Made by a program: the position numbers and the translations under genes
Part shown: positions 54,965 to 64,000 of the stretch, in pieces
Layout of the letters: each line of letters starts with the position of its first letter
Position numbering within the stretch: the stretch's first letter is position 1
Notes under the pieces: model-generated
The model's input: the letters and a program-made list of their open reading frames with translations, nothing else
Database searches by the model: none
What the model was told of the DNA's origin: nothing
From: Blastobasis lacticolella
Lineage: Eukaryota; Arthropoda; Insecta; Lepidoptera; Blastobasidae
Reading direction: 5' to 3'
Assembly: GCA_905147135.1 (NCBI GenBank)
Contig: LR990053.1
Coordinates: forward strand, 3,484,501-3,548,500
Length of the DNA: 64,000 nt

Positions 54965-55250
54965 TGTCACTTCCTGATGGAACTCCATTATTATGAATAA
55001 AATCGGTTAGAGAATACAAAAGGATGCAATACAAGTCTTTTTTTCCTCAGCGCCCCCTTTGCTACACTCCAACCATAAAATCACTTCTTGTACACTAGAT
55101 TCGAATATTATACAACTTTTATTAAATTACAGCCGGTTTCGAATTACTCATCTTCAGGCAATGATTTTATATTATGTGTACAATCTATATGTAGGTACCG
55201 ACAAATAATAATTTGTGGAACTAGTGTACAAAAAGTGATTTAATTCATTA
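54965..55250. repeat. Repeat with internal inverted ends
   Basis: Left end CTTCCTGATGGAACTCCATT. Inner inverted pair: AAATCACTTCTTGTACACTAG at 55079 and CTAGTGTACAAAAAGTGATTT ending at 55243, with AGCCGGTTTCGAATTACTCA between. It is related to 52020-52150. The class is unknown to me; Penelope-like elements were considered. Confidence 0.6.
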
Positions 55251-56134
55251 TCTTTATTTTATCCAATAATACATTCAACAAACTTCGCACGGCCGATGCT
55301 ACATGGACAATGCCGAAATCTACCAATCCGCTATTATGTTTCTGAATATATATTTGTTGATTGCATCTTTGCTAAGCCTACTGTAAATACTTCATAACCC
55401 TAGATAACACTTCACATACATATATGCATAGATATCTGCACCACCTACTCTTAGTACAGCAAACTATAAACAGAAAACCTTAGTTGATCGTAACTTCTTG
55501 ACCCCATATACCGTAAAGGCATTTAAATGCTCTTGCGTTCACGTCGTGACCACTCTCCATAAGCTCAGTCAGCCTCTAGTGGCCACCAATTAAAGTTGTC
55601 CAAACTTGGCCGGAATATCCGGTCTCTTCAATGAATAATTTGACATGCAAGTTATCGGAGTTAGCCGAGAATGTTGTGACAAGTTCTGGGCACTTCTGGG
55701 CATGTGGACTCTCCTTTGTTTTGTCAAACTCGTAAGGCTCATAAGAAACATCTTTAAGTCAATAATTGCGGTTTTGCATTGGTTGATTGCGTATGCATAG
55801 GATCTATAATTAAGGTCGTCAAGGTCTATACTTATGATCATACAGCTATATCTCAAGATATCACCAATGTGTTCACTTTTGACGGAACCTTAGAAGTTCC
55901 TTCGAGCGGCTGTTCAACAAAATGTGCGGTGGATGAGGTCATTAATGACAACATGGAGTACAAACAACCATAGTCTGCGGTGACTACTTACCATCAGGCA
56001 CCGTAAGCTTGTCTACCTTAGCGGTATTTCAAAAATTAATATGTTACTTTCAAAGACAAAATGTTATCTCAACCCCTGAATGATAACTGTAAAGTGATCG
56101 AAACGTCGGGATAAAACATAAATAAAACAGCAAA
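55251..56134. other. Intergenic sequence with repeat scraps
   Basis: 55972-56000 has TGCGGTGACTACTTACCATC and 56095-56115 has GATCGAAACGTCGGG. Otherwise unassigned. Confidence 0.4.
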
Positions 56135-56245
56135 TGAATGAAAAATTCTTTATTGCTTATACATAAAATAAAACAAAAACAGAGAAAAAAAAAAGAAAAG
56201 CAACCGGCGGCCTTATCGCTTAAAGAGATTTCTTCCAGGCAACCT
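56135..56245 (-). repeat. LINE 3'-UTR fragment, reverse
   Basis: AAAATTCTTTATTGCTTATA, then CCGGCGGCCTTATCGC and TTCTTCCAGGCAACCTTA, the reverse of the tail at 20325 and 22060. Confidence 0.7.
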
Positions 56246-56559
56246 TAGACATCTAGAAACAGAATATACACTAGGATAGGTGGTAAGTCTGTTCTGCTGA
56301 ACATTACTGTGGCATATTTCATTAATACTAATAAAACTATATCACTAAAATACAATACTATAAATGCATAATATCTACTTATTAAACATCACAAAACAAT
56401 ATAAAGATGATAAAATAAAAATAAAATATAATTTTTAATTTTTAAATTAATTTATTAATTTGTAAAAGTGTATAATTTTAAGTATCTGGGCATCGCTTAG
56501 AAAATAACACTAATAGCCTTCTCTACTAGACAACACACGGGCAAAAGCATTATTTATAT
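56246..56559. other. AT-rich intergenic sequence
   Basis: Nothing recognised. Confidence 0.45.
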
Positions 56560-56690
56560 AGGTACTTATACCTCTATTTCTATGTATAAAAAGTATGTAT
56601 TTAAAAGTTATAAGTAGGTTATCAGTTATCTAGCACCCATAATATAAGCTTTACTTACTTTGGGGCTAGATGGCGCTGTGTATTCATATG
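56560..56690 (+). mobile_element. SINE-A, 5'-truncated copy
   Basis: ATGTATAAAAAGTATGTATT, then TATCAGTTATCTAGCACCCA and GGGGCTAGATGGCGCTGTGT; no tRNA head. Confidence 0.85.
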
Positions 56691-58830
56691 AAATTAACAG
56701 ATTTTCATATAAAATACAAGTATCATCTGTATTTCCGCCCTTACCCATTTCATTACACATACATTTTCGCAGTTGCCTCTTTTATATTTGAGCCAGCCGT
56801 GCCAAAATAAGGCACAAGGCACTTCAATGCAGCTAGAAGTCAAGCAGCTGCATTGAAATCGGCGCAAAGTTTCGGTCAACTTCGTCACCAGCGGGATATT
56901 ACATGCGCGCTGCAAATTTCAGTACGCCTAGTTTCTTGGCAAGTCTCTTCGGTGCTAGCCTATTTCTAAGTTTTATTAGACACTAAGCTATACTGTGATG
57001 CGAGGAACCTAAATTGAAGTTAAAATGAAGGAAGCTAGCGGGAGAAGCATAGGAGAGTGCAATTTTGTATTAGATTTTGTAATGTAACTCATGTAGGTAT
57101 TAAGACGGAAATAATAATAGTGATAGGTCGATGATAAAGGTGTTCTGCATGTTTATATCAAATATGTCGATTTCTTTTGTACAACTGGTGTATGAAATTG
57201 ACGCAAATTTTGCCGCTGTGGAATACATGGCCTTTTGGATCAGATAAGTGTCTTGGGAACGCTAGATCACTTTTTTTTTGTACGCAATAATTTCATATTG
57301 TATTCTGTCATCATATTATTGCAGTGCAGTTTTACTTTCCTTTTTTATTTTATTTTGTTATTACTAGCGAGGCCCTGTAATTGGCTTATTGACTCTAATA
57401 TAGTATTTATTATGTTTTATATTAAATAAATAAATAAATCTCCTCCATCCATGCTCTAAATATATGCAAAATCAGATAGCACTCAGAAAGATCCCAGGGG
57501 GAGAGCCAAGGTCTTAAAATTGCCTAGATTGCAAACATGGAGCTCTAACATTACCGTCTGGACCCAAGCCAACTCATGGCTCCCCCGTTGACAGAATGAC
57601 AAGACTCTGCCGATTCGTTTCGACTTTTCTTTGATGAATTGTGCAGGTCAGATGGTAGTAACCTCACGTTTCAATGGAAAGTTCTAGGAATTACGAATTC
57701 CTGACCTATGTGCTCGTTCGGTATGACGTGAAAATGACGGTAAAAGTTAGGATTAATAAAAGCTTGCTAAAATTAAATATTTATATTTCACATCAACACA
57801 GGATGAATGTGTGCCTAGGGGATTATTTTGTCAAATTAATAAATATTGCAAATCTTTAAAACATTTACTTTTAATCATGTAGGTTTATATGTATGTGGCC
57901 CGCAACAGTACAAATTAGTTTTCGAAACAACCAATTTAAAGGACATTGCTCGTCGTCCATACATAGTTGGCCTAAGATCCAACAGGGAGGTGTATTTACT
58001 TTTTGGGTTTTAGATAATGTATATATTCGATTGAACCTAAATTAAAACAACGGACACTTTTGAGAATTCGAAAAAAATCAAGACACTTTCGGATTTTGAG
58101 GTTATAATTACGTCAATAAAAACATTCGGTATGTAGCAATAACTTAGCATTTATTACTGAGTGTAAGGACGTACTTACATTGGATTATAAATTGTAGGTA
58201 AACGTTTTATTGTCACACTGCTAGGTCAGTCATAACACTCTGAACTACTGTTTCGAAAACAGCTCTGCTGATATAATTCTCGTCATATCCCGCTGATGCT
58301 GAGTTTTAAAGGCTTGTATCCTTGTTTTCCACCCTACTCGTTATCCAAGTAAGAGCAATATAGGATACTTAACTACCTTAGTTTTCTTTGAATTATCGGT
58401 CAAAAAATCTGTCGTTGAAGCGGACCAAACTCCAGGAGTAGGCTTGACAGATGCGCGCTTCTTGACATTGAACTCTAGGAGTCTAGGAGTCAGGAGTCTT
58501 ATGGACATGCAAGGGTTTTATTAAGGATTTCCTTTTTTATTTTCGTGTGATTATAAAGTAGGTATAGCATTGTACTAGTACCATATGTCAAATGTTATTA
58601 GTCTTTGGCGCTATTATATGTTGTTGGTCTTTGGCGCACGCCTATGAAGTTTTGTGTACTTCATAGACCGGCCCCGCCCCTTTAGTGAAGTGCCACGAAT
58701 AACGAATAACAACAGACAATCGAAAATCGGTATTGATATAATATAATCGAATATTTAAAATTAACATTTAGGTAACCTTATTATTTTTGTAACTAAACTC
58801 TTATTTCTTGTTTGAATTTCACCTTAAGAG
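56691..58830. other. 2.1 kb of intergenic sequence, nothing recognised
   Basis: AT-rich with short frames. A small imperfect palindrome lies near 56818-56855 (AGCTGCATTGAA / TTCAATGCAGCT). No coding or transposon signature was found. Confidence 0.45.
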
Positions 58831-58925
58831 ACCTTTCACAACAACGATTTCGAGTCGCGCGTATTCTACGCAATAGGATGATAGAAATACGCACGTGTCA
58901 TAATCGTTGTTGTAGAAGGGTTTTT
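58831..58925. mobile_element. Very short MITE-like inverted repeat
   Basis: CCTTTCACAACAACGATTT with CGCGTATT, against AATACGCACGTG and AATCGTTGTTGTAGAAGGG: imperfect arms of about 38 nt around a ~15-nt centre. Confidence 0.6.
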
Positions 58926-59431
58926 AATGTCGTATTAATAAATTATCAATTCAGAAGAAAATAAATAGTTTATTTTGTATTATACGTATAGCATAACCAT
59001 GCAACTATCGATTCCAAGTTCTATGAGAATGACAATCGATAATCGAAGAGATTCATTAACGATTTTATACAACCACATCCCTACTGTAATCTGTCAAAAT
59101 AGATAATGTCTAAATAGTAACACCGAGGATTATGACGGAAGTGAATACTTTTTAAAATGTTTTCGAAATTAGGAAGTGTCCGTTCTATTAAAATATTTGT
59201 AATGTACATTATAAAAAGATCTAGTAATTATAGTAAATGTTTCATGCGTGTTGATTCATAGGCCATTTTTAACAATGTCTTTTGTGGATACACAATTGTT
59301 TGTAAATGTTAAAGCTGATTAGAGTACAGTAATCAATAGAAAGGAATCCACGATAAAGTGGAGCAGAGGAGCATAGCAATAAGTCTTGTTTCCGTTTTAA
59401 TAAATAGCAACGGCCGATACATAGTACACAT
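58926..59431. other. Intergenic sequence, nothing recognised
   Basis: Unassigned. Confidence 0.45.
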
Positions 59432-59811
59432 GTCGCAGCCGGATGGTTAAATTAGCCGGTTAATTGAACGGCTAGTTTTTGAGCAATTATTTAATTGAAA
59501 ATTTGCCAATTGCCAAACATAATGTTGAAAGAACAGTATTGTCCTGAGCTTACGGAGCTCCTTCATACATTGTTACAACGCTATCCTTACCACAATAACC
59601 TCAAACAATAATAATAGTTAACTTTAGGTTTTGCTTCGGTTAAGTTAATTTAATGTTGTGACAATGCATGGAGGAGTTTCGTAAAGTAGGGTAAATATCG
59701 TTCATTAGACGTTACTTTCAAAGTTTATGAAATTGGCAAATTTTCAATTAAATTACTGCTTAGAAAGCTAGCCGTTTAATGAAATGGCTAATTTAACCAT
59801 TTGGCTGCGAC
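59432..59811. mobile_element. MITE-like element with ~85-bp TIRs
   Basis: The left GTCGCAGCCGGATGGTTAAA and AATTGAAAATTTGCCAATT mirror the right AATTGGCAAATTTTCAATTA and AACCATTTGGCTGCGAC. The interior also folds imperfectly (ACGGAGCTCCTTCATACATT / AATGCATGGAGGAGTTTCGT). Confidence 0.85.
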
Positions 59812-60054
59812 CCACATATGTTCTCTCGTATAAATAAAGGATTTACAGTTTTAAAACATAAAGCTTGATAAACGAGGCAGCACTTTAAAACAAACTGTTA
59901 TAGTTCTGACAATATAAATTGATCGAGTAGGACAAAAAAGCTATGCGGGGAACATACGGAACAATGATACTACCATTCACTTTAGGAAGCTACATTATTC
60001 CCAAGTGGAAAAGTTATTACTAGTAGAATGAACGAATCTTGTTCGGTCTTTATC

Positions 60055-60265
60055 AAATAGTAGTGGACCCTACTAGTACACCTACTTTACCCCTACTATT
60101 TTCTTGCTTATAAACCGTCCTCTTAAATCACTATACGTAAAAGTATTTACGTAATGCAGTATTCGGAAAGTTGAAAACTGCATTAAATTCCGTTGCGTAG
60201 TTTAAAAGATCTAAGCGTACATAGATACATAGCGAGAGATGGCGGGAAGTGATTTTGTTTTATAC
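60055..60265 (-). repeat. Family F repeat, reverse copy
   Basis: CACCTACTTTACCCCTACTA, TTCTTGCTTATAAACCGTCC, CTGCATTAAATTCCGTTGCG and GATGGCGGGAAGTGATTTTG. Confidence 0.7.
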
Positions 60266-61860
60266 TATGTATACATGGAATTGTTAAGTGCAATATACAA
60301 CCTAAGAACTTTTTCATCCCACTATATTGGTTCTATAATTTTTATGAGATTGAAATTATGTTTGTACATTTGTGGTACCCATATTTACGTAAACATACAA
60401 TTGTTGAAAAAATAACAATTTTTGAACTAATGGATATTTTTAAACATAAATTGACTGAGTATATCCTATCTAGTTGAATTGAAGCTATACTTAGCTCGTG
60501 GTATTGGTGAACGTTGGTTCTTACTTGGTGACTTTTAAAAATGTAATGTATGTGAGTACCTTGTTTATGTTCTGTACGAAGCGAATGTTTAAATTAATAC
60601 CTACTTACCTGTATTGTATTCACGTGTAAGTGACGAATTATGTCTTTAATGAGAATTAATGATCTTTAAACCTAACCTAAGAACAACAGATTCAAATATT
60701 AAAATTTTTGCAAAGCATTTGAGTGGTTACTACCGTGTCAAATAGTGGAACGAAACTTAGGGTATGATAACACCAAGTTCAATTTAGGTCATGGGATTCT
60801 TTTTAAGCAGGATCTATATCTATATCTATATCTGGATCTATATCCACATACTTATGAGGGAGCATTTTTAACACCAACCACATCGTATTGGTTGGTACAA
60901 AAAATATTTCCTCACAAGCGATGCAAATATTAAAAATTACAATGTCACAAAGATTTTGTCCCGAAGGGACCACCATAAATCCGAATTTTAAGTACTGAAG
61001 TCAAAACCGTCGCACATAAAGGAAATCAAACTACTACAAACCTACATTTAACAAAACACCTTTTACGAGAAACAAAAACCTGGTAAACAGTACCATAATG
61101 GCGAAAGTTAACACACGAGCCCTCCCATTCGTTATTCAACGCTGATAGCGCAATGAAACTCCAGTTTCCAATAAACCGAGCGTGCGGTAAAAATCGTCCA
61201 GCACACGCCTTCCTTCTCACCCATCACAACGACGACGGAACGAGACAGGAAACAAATGACGTCATACAAAGACAAGTGGTACAGAACAACCTAGTTGAGA
61301 GTACTTGGGAACGATACCGCGTCCGTATCATTTGTTACGCCCCACCAGGTGTGGACTTTTATTGAGATGAATGCGTTCAGAACGTGGCTACGGGCGACGT
61401 TCAGGACTACGCATCGACGTAAGTTTGATGATAGGAGTAAATAGGAGCTTGAATAATGGTTTCTTGTTTATAGGGAATATGTAGGGGAATATTTTTAGGA
61501 GGAAATGTATTTTTATGTCGTTTTATTTCAATTCTGTCGCATGGAAGGGAGGCAAAAGGTTGGTGAATTTATAGAGATTTTAAAATACATACACAACTTT
61601 CCTCCTTAACCAGTCCAAGACACAAATAGCTAATAGCTAAAACGTCGAAGGGTCCCATCGTCGATCTTGGTCAACTTCGCTTCGCACATCAAACGAGTGG
61701 CGACCTCGTTGTGATGTTAAAGTTTAAACCACAAAGTACGAAACGGTCACCCATCCAGTTCCCAGACTCAGCGAGCGTGCTGAACTTTTATTGTTGGTTT
61801 AGCAAGTATCTTGGCACTAGAGCCCCTGCTCTATTTTTAAAAAGCTCGCCTTAAGTTTTG
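60266..61860. other. Intergenic sequence, no gene recognised
   Basis: 60810-60850 is a short (ATATCT)n-type microsatellite that encodes LYLYLYLDLY in one frame. 61130-61430 is GC-richer, with a 70-residue + frame (61153-61365) that has no domain; an unannotated exon cannot be ruled out. 61625-61800 is also unassigned. Confidence 0.4.
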
Positions 61861-62120
61861 ACGACCTGAGTGGTTCAATGGTCAACATGCCGTCTGCCAC
61901 GCAAGAGGTCCCGGGTTCGATTCCCGGCGAGGCAGAAATTGAAATGATGAATTTTAATTTCTGTTACGGGTCTGGGTGTTCTATGTATAATAAGTATGTA
62001 TTTAAAAAAAGTATTTAAGTAGTATATCAGTTATCTAGCACCCATAGTACAAGCTTTGCTTAGTTTGGGGCTAGATGGCGCTGTGTGAATTTGTCTACGA
62101 ATATTTATTTATTTATTATT
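61861..62120 (+). mobile_element. SINE-A, full-length copy
   Basis: GACGACCTGAGTGGTTCAAT, GAGGTCCCGGGTTCGATTCC, GGGGCTAGATGGCGCTGTGT and an (ATTT)n tail. A TTAAGT-like sequence on both sides (61852 and 62120) may be the target duplication. Confidence 0.92.
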
Positions 62121-62245
62121 TAAGTCGAACGGTTTTCAATTTTGAGTTTCACCATGAAAAGTTTATATTTTTTTAATTACATTGGCTATCGAAATCAAAT
62201 AGTTCAAAAATAGGAAAAGTCAGTGTTATATATCAAAATACTTAT

Positions 62246-62296
62246 TGAATGAATGAATGAATGAATGAATGAATGAATGAATGAATGAATGAATGA
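62246..62296 (+). repeat. (GAAT)n microsatellite, about 12 units
   Basis: Uninterrupted GAATGAATGAAT run. Confidence 0.97.
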
Positions 62297-63003
62297 CTAC
62301 TAATTGATTTAAAATGCTTATTGATTTTTTCATGTCGAAAATGAATATCGGAAACCGTTCAACACGAGGCAAACGATAAAAAAATAGAGCCCCAGAGCCG
62401 TTCCAATACTCTAATTAATACGTTTTCTATGAATGCGATGGAGCAAAGAAAAGTATCTTCGCAATGATAAATTTATACGACCAGGGAGTCTGCTAGTTCC
62501 ATTGCAGTTTCTCAAGAAGTCACCAGTCTAATGACCTAACTAGGGTCTAGACTTCGACAGTATCTGCAAGTTAAATTGACATTTTTATCGTCCCCGTAAA
62601 GTGAATTTAAACTTTCGCATTCGCCGATTTAATCTATGAATGTGCAATGAAAGTTCCAGATGTAGAAAGAATAAAATGGTAATGGAGGTAACATAGTTGC
62701 ACCTCAGTCGAAGTTAATCGAAGTTGCAGTGGTGCAATGATTGGTCACGTTAGGGATATGAAATCGTTAAATCGGTCTAAGCGGGCGAAGTTGCGGGTAA
62801 AAGCTAGTACTGTATACCGTCACGATGTGCCTATCGGTTCTTGAGAGTGTTCAACAGGTGAGGGTCCCCAGTGGAAGACCTTAATCAACCTCGCTTTGCC
62901 AATGATATTAGGAGGCACACCTAACGAGTGACGAGCTCATTGCTGATCTGAAGTTCGACTAGCGGTCAACCACCCAATTCCCCGACTGTGCGAGCGAATC
63001 ATC
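62297..63003. other. Intergenic sequence, nothing recognised
   Basis: Unassigned. Confidence 0.45.
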
Positions 63004-63325
63004 ATTATCATAGCGTTAATGTCCCAGTTATGCTAAGTGCTAGGAGTCCACCTTGACCATGATTAATGATTTATCAGATCTGATAATTATAGTAGAGCGA
63101 CTGTCATCTGACCTCCGTGACCCTGCTAACAGAAAAACCTGACCAGATTTGATCATAGTTACACATTCAGTCACCTGAATGTGCAGGTTTAATCACGATG
63201 TTTTCCCTCACCTTAAGATCGATAAGCATTCAACTAATGTACATAACTCTGAAAAGAGTCATAGGTATATGGCCACAGTGGGATTCGAACCCGGTACATC
63301 TCGCTTGCGAGTCCGATGCTCCTAC
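63004..63325 (-). mobile_element. SINE-B, near-complete reverse copy
   Basis: GCGTTAATGTCCCAGTTATG, GTCATCTGACCTCCGTGACC, TGATCATAGTTACACATTCA, CACGATGTTTTCCCTCACC and the B box in reverse, GTGGGATTCGAACCCGGTAC. Confidence 0.87.
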
Positions 63326-64000
63326 GAGATTGTCTTCCGAATAAATGTGGGTAACGATCCAGAAAAAAAGAACAACCATGGGAAAGTTTGCAAGTATTTC
63401 GTTAGTAGAGCAAGATATACACATACAACAAAGGAGAATAGCGGTTGATGGAATTGACTGCAGTTGTGAAAAATAAATGTCAGCAATAAATCCCCTTCTC
63501 CGGAGGAATTTGGCTCTCAAAGCGAATACATCTTGGTTGATTTTTGGCAAGAAGCACCACTGCAGATGTTTAAATAGATCTCGATTGAAAGTACCTCGAC
63601 AGCAGAACTATTTCTTAAAATATACAAAGAAAGATTCAAGATTTATACCTACATATTTCAACTTCTCACAAGCTCTGACCAGATTTGTAACGGCGGAAAA
63701 TAGTAATTTACCCAATAATAAGAGGAACTGCGAGGGCCTTCACTACCACCAAAATCGGTAACAGCCCACTAGCGGTTTAAGCCGGTAATTTTCGGTTTTC
63801 GGTTTTTGCCATACTCTTCACGATCTTTATTACAAGAAATGCTTTCCACTGTTTTATGGAGGATCTAGCTGAAGCAGCGCTTAAGGGCCATTTTATACAT
63901 TGTAATACAGTAAACGCCTACGTGTCGTGCCCGCATAGTCACCGCGTAGTAACCGGACGGAAAACGCGCAGTCTACCCCATTGGCGCGCACGCGACACGG
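63326..64000. other. Intergenic end of window, nothing recognised
   Basis: The last 100 bases are CpG-richer (GTCGTGCCCGCATAGTCACC) but are cut by the window edge. Confidence 0.4.

Overview
The window looks like insect nuclear DNA, most likely from a moth or butterfly. It is AT-rich, almost gene-free and full of decayed retroelements and small inverted-repeat elements. The order Lepidoptera is inferred from how familiar the repeat types are; no search was run. No bacterial-style genes, operons, CRISPR arrays or rRNA/tRNA genes are visible.

One cellular gene is supported: the 3' part of a Dpr-family (defective proboscis extension response) cell-surface immunoglobulin protein on the + strand. 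Three exons are clear: 41-260 (second half of Ig1), 5858-6032 (first half of Ig2) and 12850-12986 (second half of Ig2). Their splice sites and reading phases agree and the protein closely resembles dpr20. A probable last exon at 37010-37155 lies beyond a 24-kb intron and encodes a hydrophobic C-terminal tail of the kind expected for a GPI-anchored protein. The N-terminal exons lie upstream of the window.

The introns (261-5857, 6033-12849, 12987-37009) and the 27 kb downstream are built from repeats. These are two tRNA-derived SINE families, called here SINE-A and SINE-B, several classes of broken LINE (a Jockey-like class, an RTE-like class and others), and many short elements with terminal inverted repeats (TIRs). 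There are also two large fold-back elements (25983-26932 with a perfect 8-bp target duplication, and 29354-30122), a ~143-bp tandem array split by a LINE, a 7-bp repeat array just after exon 3, and several short perfect hairpins.

The most unusual points are these. A SINE carries an inserted ~160-bp MITE, and this composite occurs at two loci with the same junctions. A set of perfect hairpins shares 10-11-nt loops. A MITE has disrupted a LINE reading frame, and the frame is continuous across the insertion point. The probable last dpr exon is closely bracketed by retroelement remnants. No new multi-gene system was found.
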